64,000 nt of DNA from Methylococcales bacterium (GTDB lineage: Bacteria > Pseudomonadota > Gammaproteobacteria > Methylococcales > Methylomonadaceae), in NCBI GenBank assembly GCA_028715725.1, contig JAQURG010000015.1, positions 1 to 64,000 on the forward strand. The letters are read 5' to 3'. Below the pieces are notes generated by a model. That model saw only the letters and a program-made list of their open reading frames with translations. It did no database searches and was not told the DNA's origin. The position numbers were made by a program, and so were the translations under genes. Shown here piece by piece: positions 34,723 through 45,180 of this stretch. Each line of letters begins with the position of its first letter. The first letter of the stretch is position 1.

Positions 34723-37341
34723 CTAACCTCGTCTGAAAACCATCAATGTAATATCATCATTAAAGGAGTTTCTCTGACAAAATTGTTTAAGATGCTCTAG
34801 CAGTGCATCAATGATGCTTTCCGGCGACTGTTGCGCGTATTGTATGAGAATATTGCTGGCACGCTCTATGCCAAAAAATTCACCGTCCGGACTTTCCGCT
34901 TCAGTTAACCCATCCGTATAAAGCAGGATTAAATCGCCTTTAGCCAGGATTGTGGTTTTCTGTTCAAAAACAATATTTTTTCGTATCCCCAATATCATGC
35001 CTTCCGCATCCAGATGATGACATTCATTTTGAGAAGCCTTAAGTAACAGCGGCGGCGGATGTCCTGCATTGGCAAAGCTTAATTGCTGGGTGCAGGTGTC
35101 ATATTGCAAATAAAACAGGGTAATGAAATATTCTGCATTATCCAGATCTTCAAACAGAAAATTATTCAGAACGCTCAGTGTCTCTGAAGGCGTCCCCAGC
35201 CGATTCGCCTGTGTTCGAATAGCGCTGCGCGTTTCAACCATAAACAGGCCCGGCCCTATGGAATGGCCTGAAACATCGGCAACAATCATATCCAAGCGGT
35301 TTTCACTTCGGAAAAAATAATCAAAATAGTCACCGCCAACCCTGTCAGCAGGCAAGCAATAACCGGTTACTTCAAAATGATCCGATTTAATCGGAGCCGA
35401 CGGTGATAAAGAAGCCTGAATTCGCTGGGCAATCTTGATCTCACTCTGGGCAATCGCCAGATTGATTTCCACCTGGCGAATCTTCTGTTCAGCGGCTTTT
35501 CTGGCAGTGATCTCGTGTATAAAACCGCTGAATATATAAGCATTGCCCAGCTTTAAGGGGGACACACTCAGTTCAACAGGAAACTCCGAACCATCCCGGC
35601 GGATGGCGGTATACTCAATCACCTGATTCAATAAAGGTCCATTGCCGGTATGCAAAAAGGTTTGCAGTCCTTGTCTTTGATTGTTGCGATAGCGTGGCGG
35701 AATGATTAAATCGGCAAGACTTTGGCCAATGGCTTCATTGCGCGGCCAGCCGAATATTTTTTCAGCCTGATGATTCCAATCAGTAATCAGTCCATAGGAG
35801 TCCATAATCACAATGGCGCTTAGGGAGCTTTCAATAATGAGCCGCGTACGTTGCTCACTTTCTACCAGAGCGTCCTGGAAATGCTTTCTGGCAGTAATAT
35901 CTCGATCAACGCCGCGCCATTTGATCAGTTTTCCTTCTGCATTGATGATAGGCAATCCGGTCGATTCGGTAAGAACCGCATGCCCGTCTTTATGCCGGTG
36001 ATGATTAACCAAACCATAAAAGGGCTGATGGCTGGTTGAGTAAACCTGCTGCTCTGCCTGGTCCTGGGGAGTTAAAAACAGGGTGTAATGTTTTCCGATA
36101 ACTTCCTCCTGGCTGAATCCGAGAATCTGGTTAACGGCAGTACTGCTATAAATATAATAGCCATAGGGGTCTTGCTCCCATAGCCATTCGCCGGTCATTT
36201 CCGCCATTTGCCTGAAGCGCTCTTCACTTTCCTTTAACGCCGATTCAGCTTTCTTGCGTTCGGTGATATCCACGATGGAACTGAGTATTATGGCTTCTTC
36301 ATAGTTATCAATAAGGCTGAGGCCTATTTCCACAGGAAATTCAGTCCCGTCTTTACGTAATCCGTAGAGCTCACGGCCGGCTCCCATAGCTCTGGATACG
36401 GGGGCGGCAAGGTAAGCCTGGCGGTAACCAACATGTGCGTTACGAAAGCGCTCCGGCACCAATATTTCAACCGGTTGCCCGATCAGTTCATTGCGTGAGT
36501 AGCCGAAACAGACTTCTGCCTGCGAATTAACTATCTCAATCGTTCCTGACTCATTGACGATGACTATCGCATTGGGTGCGGATTCCACCGCTTGCCGAAA
36601 CCGATGCTCCAGCCGCTTGCGTTGGGTAATGTCTTCTTCGAGAGCCAGAAAATGAGTCACTTCACCCTGGTCATTTTTAATGGCGCTGACACACTCATGA
36701 ACCCAGTAATCATCGCCGTTTTTCTTCTGGTTCTTGATCTCCCCACACCACTCACCCGAGCTTAAAAGGCTTTGCCATAAGCTCTGATAGTGTTCCAAAG
36801 GCGTATTGCCGGATTGCATGATTCTTGGGGTTTTCCCCAGCAACTCCTCTGATGTATAACCGGTCAGCTCGGTTAATTTAGGGTTAATATATTCTATAAG
36901 CCCGTTTTTGTCAGCAATGAGCACGGCGCTGGCGCTTTGCTCAACGGCACGCTGCATCATAAGCTGGATTTTATCCCGCGCTTTTCTGTCGCTAATGTCC
37001 TGAATGAGTAAAACGATGCGGGTCTTTTCAGAGTTTTTTTCGGGTAAAACGGAAAGAGAGATAAGTACCGGAATTCTCTTGTTTGCTTTGGCGACAAGTT
37101 CATTTTCAAAGCTTTTACAAGACAATTCGCCGTTCAATTTAGCGAGTAAGATCGACCATCCTTCAGGCGTACAAATCAGTTCAAGCGGTTTATCAATGAG
37201 TTCTTTTTCATTAAACCCTAAAAAAGCAGCGGCTGAAAGATTAACTTTTTTAATGCGGGGAATAATATCGGCTGTATCATTAGAATGATCTAATTCAACG
37301 ATAATCATACTGAAATTAAGATCATCTATAAAATGATACAT
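34723..37341 (-). CDS. multi-PAS SpoIIE-type phosphatase
   Basis: An 872-aa soluble signalling protein. Five PAS domains run from about residue 1 to 630, most followed by a PAC-like tail (VDITERKKAESAL, EEDITQRKRLEH, FIHEITARKAAEQ). A helical linker (EINLAIAQSEIKIAQRIQAS) leads into a PP2C/SpoIIE phosphatase domain at 670-870, with VGGDYFDYFF, IVADVSGHSIGPGLFM, FANAGHPPP, LLYTDGLTEAESPDGE and NDDITLMV carrying the metal-binding aspartates. No transmembrane helix or REC domain is seen. It likely dephosphorylates an anti-anti-sigma protein in response to redox or light sensed by the PAS domains; no partner gene is nearby. Confidence 0.9.
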   Translation of the reverse strand: MYHFIDDLNFSMIIVELDHSNDTADIIPRIKKVNLSAAAFLGFNEKELIDKPLELICTPEGWSILLAKLNGELSCKSFENELVAKANKRIPVLISLSVLPEKNSEKTRIVLLIQDISDRKARDKIQLMMQRAVEQSASAVLIADKNGLIEYINPKLTELTGYTSEELLGKTPRIMQSGNTPLEHYQSLWQSLLSSGEWCGEIKNQKKNGDDYWVHECVSAIKNDQGEVTHFLALEEDITQRKRLEHRFRQAVESAPNAIVIVNESGTIEIVNSQAEVCFGYSRNELIGQPVEILVPERFRNAHVGYRQAYLAAPVSRAMGAGRELYGLRKDGTEFPVEIGLSLIDNYEEAIILSSIVDITERKKAESALKESEERFRQMAEMTGEWLWEQDPYGYYIYSSTAVNQILGFSQEEVIGKHYTLFLTPQDQAEQQVYSTSHQPFYGLVNHHRHKDGHAVLTESTGLPIINAEGKLIKWRGVDRDITARKHFQDALVESEQRTRLIIESSLSAIVIMDSYGLITDWNHQAEKIFGWPRNEAIGQSLADLIIPPRYRNNQRQGLQTFLHTGNGPLLNQVIEYTAIRRDGSEFPVELSVSPLKLGNAYIFSGFIHEITARKAAEQKIRQVEINLAIAQSEIKIAQRIQASLSPSAPIKSDHFEVTGYCLPADRVGGDYFDYFFRSENRLDMIVADVSGHSIGPGLFMVETRSAIRTQANRLGTPSETLSVLNNFLFEDLDNAEYFITLFYLQYDTCTQQLSFANAGHPPPLLLKASQNECHHLDAEGMILGIRKNIVFEQKTTILAKGDLILLYTDGLTEAESPDGEFFGIERASNILIQYAQQSPESIIDALLEHLKQFCQRNSFNDDITLMVFRRG

Positions 37342-37527
37342 AACTATTTATTGAATTGTTGCGCTGGAAGCACGCCAGTTGCAGGCTTATTAGCCCATCC
37401 GGCATTAAGTGTATCGATCATACTGACAGCCTGTTTTTAAGATTACCGGTAGAGCATTCACTACGTCGCTTTACTCACCCGGCTGGAATATAAACATTAG
37501 CCTCTTTCAAGTTCCAGAGGAATGACA

Positions 37528-38187
37528 TCAATGATTATATAGAGCCAGGACCTGTTTTACATAATTTTGGGTTTCAGGATACGGGGGAATACAATTGTTA
37601 TATTTTATAACGGCATTTTCGCCCGCATTATAGGCAGCAACGGCAAGATCCAGATTTGGATTAAACATATTAATCAAATGTTTTAGATAGCGTGTGCCGC
37701 CGTCTATATTCTGATCGGGATCATTCCGATCGCTAACACCGAAACGTCTTGCCGTATCAGGCATCAGTTGCATTAAACCCACGGCGCCCTTTGGCGATTG
37801 CGCCATTGAATTATAAGCAGACTCCGTTTGAATAACAGCATGGACCAGTTTTGCATCAACCTGATGTCTAAAGGCCGCCTGATCTATGAGGTCTGCAAAT
37901 TTTCTTTTATTAGCACTCGAAAAAGTCCGTAATTTACCGGAGTAGTTAACCGGATAATTATTATTGGCAAAATGTATTATTTTGGTTTTGATAATCCGCT
38001 TGTACAGGCCATGCCCGGACACATTTATTTCGTTATAGTATTTTGACTTGATATTACGCTTATACAAGCCATTTCGAAGCATATTGGTATAGTAGATGTG
38101 ACCGTCAGCATCAGTAAACTTATAGATATCAGCCGCGACCTCAGTCGAGATCAGTAAAGTTAATAAAATAATTGTTATTTTTATCAT
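37528..38187 (-). CDS. lytic transglycosylase (SLT) with DUF4124 segment
   Basis: A 219-aa secreted protein. The signal peptide (MIKITIILLTLLISTEVAA) is followed by DIYKFTDADGHIYYTN, a DUF4124-type segment. The soluble lytic transglycosylase domain spans 95-215. The catalytic Glu is in HAVIQTESAYNSMAQSPKGA, with GLMQLMPDTARRFGV, GGTRYLKHLINMF and LDLAVAAYNAGENAV. It cleaves peptidoglycan to anhydro-muropeptides in the periplasm. Oddly, the linker carries two similar copies of GLYKR.IK.K (about residues 40-68), an internal duplication. Confidence 0.9.
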   Translation of the reverse strand: MIKITIILLTLLISTEVAADIYKFTDADGHIYYTNMLRNGLYKRNIKSKYYNEINVSGHGLYKRIIKTKIIHFANNNYPVNYSGKLRTFSSANKRKFADLIDQAAFRHQVDAKLVHAVIQTESAYNSMAQSPKGAVGLMQLMPDTARRFGVSDRNDPDQNIDGGTRYLKHLINMFNPNLDLAVAAYNAGENAVIKYNNCIPPYPETQNYVKQVLALYNH

Positions 38188-38199
38188 GCTTATCGCCTA

Positions 38200-39399
38200 C
38201 TACACAGATTTAATCACTATTAATTTTGCCGCCTTAATCGCCTTAACCCTGGCTTCATCGACGTTTTCAGCAGTGGCTAAAGCCACGCCCATACGCCTGT
38301 TTAAAAATGCTTCCGGCTTTCCAAATAATCTGACTTCACTGTCAGGCACGCCTAATGCTTGAGCCAATCCTTCGAAAACGACGCCTTTGGCATCAACGCC
38401 TCCTAAAATAACAGCACTGGCGCCCGCTCTTCGCAAGCCAACGTCTACAGGCAAGCCTAAAATGGCTCTTGCATGTAATTCAAATTCATTTTGATTCTGA
38501 GTGACCATCGTCACCATGCCGGTGTCGTGAGGTCTGGGACTGACTTCACTAAACCATACATCATCGCCTTTAATGAACAACTCGACACCGAATAAACCCA
38601 GCCCGCCGATTTCATGGGTCACTTTAAAAGCAATATCCTGAGCTGATTTTATCGACGCAGGACTCATCGTTTGCGGCTGCCAACTTTCGCGGTAATCACC
38701 ATTTTCCTGCACATGGCCAACGGGTTCACAAAAATAAGTCTCAACTTCTCCGTTTCCATTTAATGCGCGGACTGTCAGTAATGTGATCTCAAAATCGAAA
38801 TCTATTTTTGCTTCAACAATGACTTTACCGGTATTAACGCGTCCGCTCGATTTGGCGTAATCCCATGCCGATTTAAGCCGGTCAGCGCTTTTAACCATGG
38901 ATTGCCCTTTACCGGAAGATGACATCGTAGGCTTAATGAAGCAAGGAAAACCGATGCCATCGTCAACGGCAGCTTGTAATTCCTCAAAGCTTTGTGCAAA
39001 AGCATACTTTGAGGTAGGTAGTTCAAGCTGTTCTGCGACGAGAGTCCTGATGCCTTCCCTGTTCATGGTTAATTGAATGGCTCTTGCATTAGGAACGACG
39101 GTGCAGTTTCCCTCTGCCTCAATATCAGCAAGCGCTGCGGTTGCAATCGCCTCTATTTCAGGAATGATAAAATCAGGCTTTTCCCGGGCGATCAGTCCTT
39201 TAACCGCTGCAGTATCGGTCATATCAATCACATGACTGCGATGCGCGACCTGATGTGCAGGGGCATTCGGATAGCGATCAACAGCGATGACTTCTATGCC
39301 GTAGCGTTGCAGGGAAATAGCCAGTTCCTTGCCCAACTCACCACTCCCCAGCAGCAAAGCCCTGGTTGCACCATCAGTTAAGGCTGTACCTATTGCCAT
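38200..39399 (-). CDS. purT: formate-dependent phosphoribosylglycinamide formyltransferase
   Basis: A 399-aa ATP-grasp enzyme that formylates GAR using formate and ATP in purine synthesis, without folate. [20 protein letters not shown] begins the N-terminal domain; [18 protein letters not shown] binds [23 protein letters not shown] holds metal ligands, and RPHDTGMVT follows. Normal length. Use of formate fits a C1-metabolising cell. The start overlaps the end of the upstream MutS-like gene by 10 bp, and the transglycosylase follows. Confidence 0.95.
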   Translation of the reverse strand: MAIGTALTDGATRALLLGSGELGKELAISLQRYGIEVIAVDRYPNAPAHQVAHRSHVIDMTDTAAVKGLIAREKPDFIIPEIEAIATAALADIEAEGNCTVVPNARAIQLTMNREGIRTLVAEQLELPTSKYAFAQSFEELQAAVDDGIGFPCFIKPTMSSSGKGQSMVKSADRLKSAWDYAKSSGRVNTGKVIVEAKIDFDFEITLLTVRALNGNGEVETYFCEPVGHVQENGDYRESWQPQTMSPASIKSAQDIAFKVTHEIGGLGLFGVELFIKGDDVWFSEVSPRPHDTGMVTMVTQNQNEFELHARAILGLPVDVGLRRAGASAVILGGVDAKGVVFEGLAQALGVPDSEVRLFGKPEAFLNRRMGVALATAENVDEARVKAIKAAKLIVIKSV

Positions 39400-40991
39400 T
39401 GTGAATCCGCCAGATAGTTGTCTATGTCTTCTTTTGAAAAACCGATTTTTTTAGCCACACGATCAGCGTGGCTGACCCTTGAAATACCCGGAATCAATTT
39501 ATAGGTCGGCGCATCATTGGCAAATTCAACCTGTAGCGGTAAACCTGTTCCCTGACGAACGAAATTATCGACCAATTGATGGTTGTGAGTGATCAGAATA
39601 GTACTGTTGCCTTTGCGGTAAAAGCCATGAAGCACATTGGATGAAGATTCCATTTTTTCTTCAAAGGTCGTGCCTTCCGACAACTCATCCAGTACTACCA
39701 GGCTCTTAGGGCTTGTCGCCAGGAATATGTCCTTTGTTCTTTTTAATTCCGTTCCAAATCGCCCTTCACCGTCGTTCAAATGACTGACTTCAGACACTTG
39801 ATAAAAGATTCTGTCGGCTACCGTCAGTGTTGCCGACTGTGCAGGCACATAACAGCCGATTTGTGCAAGTAATTGAATCTGGGTGACGGTTTTGCAAAAA
39901 GCTGTTTTGCCGCCGCTATTGGGGCCCGTTATCAGCACCAGCTTGTCATCTTCGAGAACAAAATCGTTGCCGATATAGGCATAATTTTGATTGCCAAGGA
40001 CCGGGTTTCTGGCATCAACCAGATTGATCCGGTGATGATCGGCCTCAACCAATTGCGGCAACACCATGCTGGTACCGAAAGTGTCAGCCAGTTTGATAAA
40101 GGACAGCAGTTCATCCAGCTGGCCCAGGGCATCTAAAGTTTCTGCAACATCGGACGACTTTTTAAACTCGTTCCTTAACGGAATAATGCAGCTGTCACGG
40201 TCAAAGCCTCCGACTATGGGAAAATAAATCAGCAGTAAAGGCACGAAAAAAATGGAGGCGGTTGGGATTGCTTCAACAGAAACATTAAACATATCCGTTG
40301 GGAAAAAATGCGCCAATGCCCAGATTGCTCCGAAAAACAGTGTAATCAGCAGCGGTTTGAAAAAATTGGGTTTGAAAATAATTGCGGGTGAAAATGAACC
40401 CCGTCTTTCCTGCCTTGATTGAATACCGCTTTCAGAAATATAAACAGGTCCTTGCATTAAAGAATAAGCCCTGCTATCGGCAAATGCTTTTATCTTGTCA
40501 AATAATGTATTCAGATAAGCGCTGTGCGGGGTTTCGATGTCCTGAATCTGTTCCACCAGTTCCAGCATAAAGCGAACGCCTCTTTTATATTGCAGATAGC
40601 CATAGCCTTCAATTTCATACTCTTCTCTGGCTGTGCCGAATGTACCTAGAAATTCACCAAATAACAGCAGGTAAAAGTTTTTTTCATGAGAGGCGGCCGT
40701 TTGTAAAACATTATCAACAGCTTGCTTTAGCGCAGAGTTAATATGCAGTTCCTCAACGGCTTCCTGTTTAGCCTTGATCTCATCCAGAATATCCAGAGGT
40801 TGCGTTAAGGAGCGATATAATACTGCCTGCCCTATTGTTGTGGAAGCGTGATCAATGGCATCAAACACCTTGTCGACCTCAATGGTATTAAAGGCGCTTT
40901 CATCGATAACACCTTCACCTGTAGCCAAGGGTTTGCTCGATTTCACGATAGGCCGGTCTTCTCGCCAACCGGATAATATGGTTTCTTTCAT
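39390..40991 (-). CDS. MutS-family ATPase, membrane-type
   Basis: A protein of about 533 aa with a C-terminal MutS ATPase domain: Walker [41 protein letters not shown], Walker [17 protein letters not shown], and [12 protein letters not shown]. It lacks the mismatch-recognition domain, and two hydrophobic stretches in the middle ([34 protein letters not shown]) suggest membrane anchoring. This matches MutS-like proteins of unknown function rather than MutS1. A GTG at 41034-41036 would give a longer N-terminus but lacks a ribosome-binding site; the ATG at 40991 is preferred. It overlaps purT. Confidence 0.8.
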   Translation of the reverse strand: MKETILSGWREDRPIVKSSKPLATGEGVIDESAFNTIEVDKVFDAIDHASTTIGQAVLYRSLTQPLDILDEIKAKQEAVEELHINSALKQAVDNVLQTAASHEKNFYLLLFGEFLGTFGTAREEYEIEGYGYLQYKRGVRFMLELVEQIQDIETPHSAYLNTLFDKIKAFADSRAYSLMQGPVYISESGIQSRQERRGSFSPAIIFKPNFFKPLLITLFFGAIWALAHFFPTDMFNVSVEAIPTASIFFVPLLLIYFPIVGGFDRDSCIIPLRNEFKKSSDVAETLDALGQLDELLSFIKLADTFGTSMVLPQLVEADHHRINLVDARNPVLGNQNYAYIGNDFVLEDDKLVLITGPNSGGKTAFCKTVTQIQLLAQIGCYVPAQSATLTVADRIFYQVSEVSHLNDGEGRFGTELKRTKDIFLATSPKSLVVLDELSEGTTFEEKMESSSNVLHGFYRKGNSTILITHNHQLVDNFVRQGTGLPLQVEFANDAPTYKLIPGISRVSHADRVAKKIGFSKEDIDNYLADSQWQ

Positions 40992-41066
40992 CGCTTTAAC
41001 TCTTTTATTGAGTACGCCAAAAACTGTAATTTTCACTAAAACATGCTTATCAGCAACTATAGCTGC

Positions 41067-42035
41067 TTAAAGCTTATGTTCAAGCAAACTGATAACAGAA
41101 TCAACATGCCTTTCTGAATCATTAAGAGCGGGTATATACCGATAGCTTTCCCCGCCTGCGTCCATAAAGATGGCTTTATTCTCCATATCAATTTCCTCCA
41201 GAGTTTCCAGGCAATCCACCGCAAATCCCGGACACACGACATCAACCGTTTTTACACCTTGTCCTGGAAGACTCTGCAAGGTATCCACACAATACGGTTT
41301 TAGCCATTCGGTCTTGCCAAAACGGGATTGAAAGACCAGCATCCATTGCTGTTCATCAAGACCCAGCTTTTCGGCAATTAAGGCCGCGCTTTTCCGGCAT
41401 TGATAAAAGTAGGGGTCGCCCCACTTGATCAATTGCTCAGGCAAACCGTGAAAAGACATTAATAACAGTGCATTTCTACCCTGCTCCCGCCACGCCTGTT
41501 CAATAGAATCAGCGACTGCTGATATATAATTCTCATCCTGATGGTAATCACTGATGAATTGAATACCGGGCAGGTGCCGCCACTGATTGAGTTCCCTGAC
41601 CACATCATCATAAATAGATGCTGTCGTAGTGGAAGAATACTGCGGGTATAAGGGCAAAACAATTAAATCGGTTATGCCTTCCTGCTTCAAGTGTTTTAAT
41701 TGTTTTGCTATCGAGGGTTCACCATAGCGCATGGCATAATCGGTTACGACGCCTTTGGCGTTCAGCTTATCAGCCACTTTTCCGGTTAATTGCTGAGTTA
41801 AAAAAATTAAAGGAGAACCTTTATCTTGCCAGATTTTACGATAAGCTTTTGCTGATCGCCTCGGCCGGAAGGGCAATACGATTAAATGCAGTATCACCCA
41901 CCACACCGGTCTCGGCAGGTTAACCACGCGCGGGTCAGAAAGAAAGTCCTTAAGAAATCGCCGGACCGCGGACGTTGTCGGCGCTGCCGGCGAACCCAGA
42001 TTAGCCAATAAAATACCGGTCTTTCGGGTAACCAT
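41067..42035 (-). CDS. hemH: ferrochelatase
   Basis: A 322-aa enzyme inserting ferrous iron into protoporphyrin IX in the last step of haem synthesis. Hallmarks are ILLANLGSPAAPTTSAVRRF at the N-terminus, MRYGEPSI, LIVLPLYPQYSSTTTASIYD, LLMSFHGLPEQLIKWGDPYF with the active-site His, and VVCPGFAVDCLETLEEIDME with the catalytic Glu region. The length is typical for the bacterial form without an iron-sulphur tail. It starts 5 bp after the folE stop; the two are cotranscribed. Confidence 0.96.
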   Translation of the reverse strand: MVTRKTGILLANLGSPAAPTTSAVRRFLKDFLSDPRVVNLPRPVWWVILHLIVLPFRPRRSAKAYRKIWQDKGSPLIFLTQQLTGKVADKLNAKGVVTDYAMRYGEPSIAKQLKHLKQEGITDLIVLPLYPQYSSTTTASIYDDVVRELNQWRHLPGIQFISDYHQDENYISAVADSIEQAWREQGRNALLLMSFHGLPEQLIKWGDPYFYQCRKSAALIAEKLGLDEQQWMLVFQSRFGKTEWLKPYCVDTLQSLPGQGVKTVDVVCPGFAVDCLETLEEIDMENKAIFMDAGGESYRYIPALNDSERHVDSVISLLEHKL

Positions 42036-42040
42036 AAAAC

Positions 42041-42598
42041 CTATCGGTTAATCAGGTTTAAAAATTCCGAGCGCGTACTAATCTCTTTGCGAAAAACCCC
42101 CGTCATGACCGATGTGGTCATCACTGAGTTTTGTTTTTCAATGCCTCGCATCATCATACATAAATGCTTGGCTTCAATAACCACGGCCACGCCTCTTGCG
42201 CCGATTGAAAGCTCAATCGCATCCGCTATTTGTTTGGTCAGCTTTTCCTGAATTTGCAAACGTCGCGCATACATATCAATGATACGGGCCACCTTGGACA
42301 AGCCCAGCACTTTACCGTGGGGTAAATAACCGACATGACATTTACCAATAAACGGCAATAAATGATGCTCGCATAACGAATACAATTCGATATCCTTGAT
42401 GATAACCATATCTTCCGTATCAGCGGTAAAAATAGCGCCATTCAATACATCTTCCAACGTTTTCTCATAGCCGTTGTTGAGAAATTTGAATGCCTTGGCA
42501 GCACGTTTTGGCGTATCAATCAGGCCTTCACGGTTTAAGTTTTCACCAACCGCCTCAATAATTCTGGCAAAATGCTCTTCCATGGTTTTCAGTCTCAT
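42041..42598 (-). CDS. folE: GTP cyclohydrolase I
   Basis: A 185-aa zinc enzyme that converts GTP to dihydroneopterin triphosphate, the entry to folate and pterin synthesis. [20 protein letters not shown] carries the zinc and catalytic residues, [20 protein letters not shown] and [20 protein letters not shown] the substrate pocket. The start used is the ATG at 42598; one five codons in (MEEHFARI) is possible. It is the first gene of a folE-hemH pair. Confidence 0.95.
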   Translation of the reverse strand: MRLKTMEEHFARIIEAVGENLNREGLIDTPKRAAKAFKFLNNGYEKTLEDVLNGAIFTADTEDMVIIKDIELYSLCEHHLLPFIGKCHVGYLPHGKVLGLSKVARIIDMYARRLQIQEKLTKQIADAIELSIGARGVAVVIEAKHLCMMMRGIEKQNSVMTTSVMTGVFRKEISTRSEFLNLINR

Positions 42599-42695
42599 GT
42601 TAAAAAAATATTTGAAAGTATAGCACTACCCCTTATATTGCCGCCAGATTTTGAGCTTGTCCTGAATTATCTCCCGCTACAAGACGAAAGTGCTT

Positions 42696-43700
42696 TTATT
42701 GAGTCGTAAACTTCAAAGCCTCCCGTATTACATTTTCATCCGCGCCTTTTCGACTGACATTTTCACTGATATGTCTGCGCCAGCCTCTGGCCCCCGGTTC
42801 GCCATGGAACAGACCTAAAATATGCCGTGACACACTGTTTAGGCGAGCTTCGGTTTTAAGCTGCTCCTGAATATAAGGTATTAATAAGGAGACAATGTCT
42901 TGGCGTGAAAGAGGCTCACTGACTGCGCCAAAAAACCGTCTATCAACATCCGCCAATATATAAGGGTTGTGATAAGCTTCCCGCCCCATCATAACGCCAT
43001 CAACATTTTTCAGCATTTCTTCAGCCTGATCCAGTGAAGCGATGCCGCCATTCACGATAATTTCTAACTGAGGAAAGTCCTTTTTTAATTGATAGACCGC
43101 CTCATAACGCAACGGCGGCACTTCGCGATTTTGTTTGGGCGATAAGCCGCTAAGCCAGGCTTTTCTGGCATGAACAATAAAGGTTCTGCAGCCGGCGCTG
43201 GCGACTGTCTCTATAAAATGGGCCAGTTCCTGATAGGAGTCACGCTCATCAATACCTATTCGTGACTTAACCGTGACCGGGATAGCGACGGCCTGAGACA
43301 TTGCAGTAATACACTCGGCAACCAGTTCCGGCTCAGCCATCAAACAGGCGCCAAAGCGCCCATTCTGAACACGGTCGCTGGGACAGCCGACGTTCAAATT
43401 GACTTCCGAATAACCATAGTCTTCAACCATTCTGGCGCAGCTGGCCAGCTCGCGCGGATTACTGCCGCCCAATTGAAAGGCAAGCGGATTTTCAACTGCA
43501 TTAAATTGTAAAAACCGGTGGCGATCGCCATGAATTAAAGCCCCCGTCGTTACCATTTCTGTATACAACAAGGCCTGTTTTGAAATCAGCCGGTGAAAAA
43601 AACGGCAGTGTCTGTCCGTCCAATCCATCATCGGGGCAACAGAAAACCTGGAAGCCTTGAAAATGTTAGACTGACACTCGCCTATATTAAGTTTTGGCAT
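42696..43700 (-). CDS. dusA: tRNA-dihydrouridine synthase A
   Basis: A 334-aa FMN enzyme that reduces U20/U20a in the tRNA D-loop. SVAPMMDWTDRHCRFFHRLI, VNLNVGCPSDRVQNGRFGAC (catalytic Cys in the GACL segment), VKSRIGIDERDSYQELAHFI, GVMMGREAYHNPY and a C-terminal helical domain (RHILGLFHGEPGARGWRRHI) are diagnostic of the DusA branch. Normal length, single gene. Confidence 0.95.
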   Translation of the reverse strand: MPKLNIGECQSNIFKASRFSVAPMMDWTDRHCRFFHRLISKQALLYTEMVTTGALIHGDRHRFLQFNAVENPLAFQLGGSNPRELASCARMVEDYGYSEVNLNVGCPSDRVQNGRFGACLMAEPELVAECITAMSQAVAIPVTVKSRIGIDERDSYQELAHFIETVASAGCRTFIVHARKAWLSGLSPKQNREVPPLRYEAVYQLKKDFPQLEIIVNGGIASLDQAEEMLKNVDGVMMGREAYHNPYILADVDRRFFGAVSEPLSRQDIVSLLIPYIQEQLKTEARLNSVSRHILGLFHGEPGARGWRRHISENVSRKGADENVIREALKFTTQ

Positions 43701-44004
43701 TTTTATTGTTAATTATTTCTGTATATTTTCACTTTATATTTAAAAAGTTAAGAGAATTTGATACGAAACATTCTCCCAAATCGCATCGATAAAATAGCAT
43801 GTTTGCTAAACCACAGCCTGAAAAAGTCATGCAAATCATTCTGGCTAAAGTGCATGAAGCTATAAATTGATGTGTCAGCCGGAACATCCGGTCGAATAAA
43901 AGCACAAGTTCTAAAAAAGTTTATTTATGCTCATCACTTTTAATTGCTTGCATTTTGCAGGAAGTGTTAAATATAGAGATGTAAATTGTCAACAAATTAA
44001 CTAT
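43701..44004. other. intergenic stretch between divergent genes
   Basis: About 300 bp of AT-rich sequence between dusA and the DUF2956 gene, expected to hold both promoters. A 23-codon open frame (MFAKPQPEKVMQIILAKVHE, from 43799) has no ribosome-binding site and is probably chance or a scrap. A small GCCGGA...TCCGGT hairpin lies near 43880. Confidence 0.35.
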
Positions 44005-44343
44005 ATGGCCAAGAACATTTATCAAAAACCGTCGCAGCAAACCCAGGATGAAGCGATGAAACTAGCCAAGGGAACTCAACGTCCCGCCCAAACCAAAGAG
44101 CAAACAAAACTGATTGCCCAAGGTATCCAGAAAGGAATAGATCTATACAAAAAGCAACAAAAAGAAAAAGCCAGAGACTTGAACAGAAGGCTCAAGAGAG
44201 CTTCCCGGCAGCAGGAACGACCGGCCGTACCAGATGACGATGAAATGCCGGAGCTGGTTCTTTATCGGCAGCACTGGCTGCCTTGGCTGCTACTGGTTTT
44301 AACCTGGGTTGGTATTAGCGTTTATTTTCTTGCCGGAGCGTAA
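44005..44343 (+). CDS. DUF2956 family protein
   Basis: A 112-aa protein. The conserved N-terminal part (MAKNIYQKPSQQTQDEAMKL, KGTQRPAQTKEQTKLIAQGI) is followed by a basic helix (KKQQKEKARDLNRRLKRA) and one C-terminal membrane helix (WLPWLLLVLTWVGISVYFLA). DUF2956 proteins have no known function; the layout is that of a tail-anchored membrane protein. The ATG at 44005 is where family similarity begins; the frame extends upstream to 43927. Confidence 0.8.
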   Translation: MAKNIYQKPSQQTQDEAMKLAKGTQRPAQTKEQTKLIAQGIQKGIDLYKKQQKEKARDLNRRLKRASRQQERPAVPDDDEMPELVLYRQHWLPWLLLVLTWVGISVYFLAGA

Positions 44344-44569
44344 TTGACTGCTATTTTATAAGATACTTAACTTTAGAAGAGAAACGGAAATATTTACCTT
44401 GAGAGGATCTTTGATAGTTCTTTATACTGTCAGCGTTCTTGCAGTTAATAAAATGAGGTAATATTATCACCTCATGCATTATCCGGGCCTGCAACTCGAA
44501 GGCCGTTCACGAGGCTACGCCACCAAGCACTTTCACGTGACAAACAATGGACGACACGGTTACTTTTCG

Positions 44570-44886
44570 CCTTTAATTGTCCAGCATGCAATCACCGCCG
44601 AAAACATAACCAGATGCTCAGGGACGTTCATGACGAGCTTGAACCGGACTTAATGGTTATTGCTATCGACGGTGGGGACTATGCCGTCATGCGCAGCATG
44701 AATGCAGTCCGGCCACGTGTGCTGGTAGTTGAATTTGAAAAAAGGTACAGGGATAGATACAGTGTAGTCCAATTCGACAGCGAGGAATTCAGCAAAAAAT
44801 GGCCGCCATCCGGGTCGGCGAGCTTAGCTGCCCGGGAACAGCTGCTGGATCAACAAGGCTATACCTTGTGCGCTATCGGAACCTGA
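44570..44886 (+). pseudogene. FkbM-like methyltransferase, C-terminal remnant
   Basis: LMVIAIDGGDYAVMRSMNAV, RPRVLVVEFEKRYRDRYSVV and GSASLAAREQLLDQQGYTLC resemble the second half of FkbM-type SAM methyltransferases ('IDIDGNDY' and 'RPRVVVIEYN' segments). The preceding residues ITAENI lie in another frame, so one base has been lost near 44605, and the SAM-binding N-terminus is absent. The flanks (44344-44570 and 44887-45180) contain nothing recognisable. It lies ahead of the sugar-transfer genes and is probably a relic of a surface-polysaccharide cluster. Confidence 0.55.
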
Positions 44887-45180
44887 GGATTTAACGCTTC
44901 TTTCACCAGATCCGATATCGCCGCCGGAAAACTTTTGCCGTTGACTTCGAAAGAAGCCTTTGACAGTCATCCAATACAACCAAGATGCCTGAAGAATTCC
45001 GGCTTATCCCTGATGAGACTTGGCAATCTGTTAAATGAAGTGTTTTTGAAAAAACCAGGTTTCGTGTCTAGTATTTTAATGGTGAGCAAAAGCATAGCGC
45101 TTGATATAACAGCGCAGCATGAACAAATATAAGCTTGTGGTCCAACTTTAATAATGAATTGAAAATTGAGGAAACTGGAA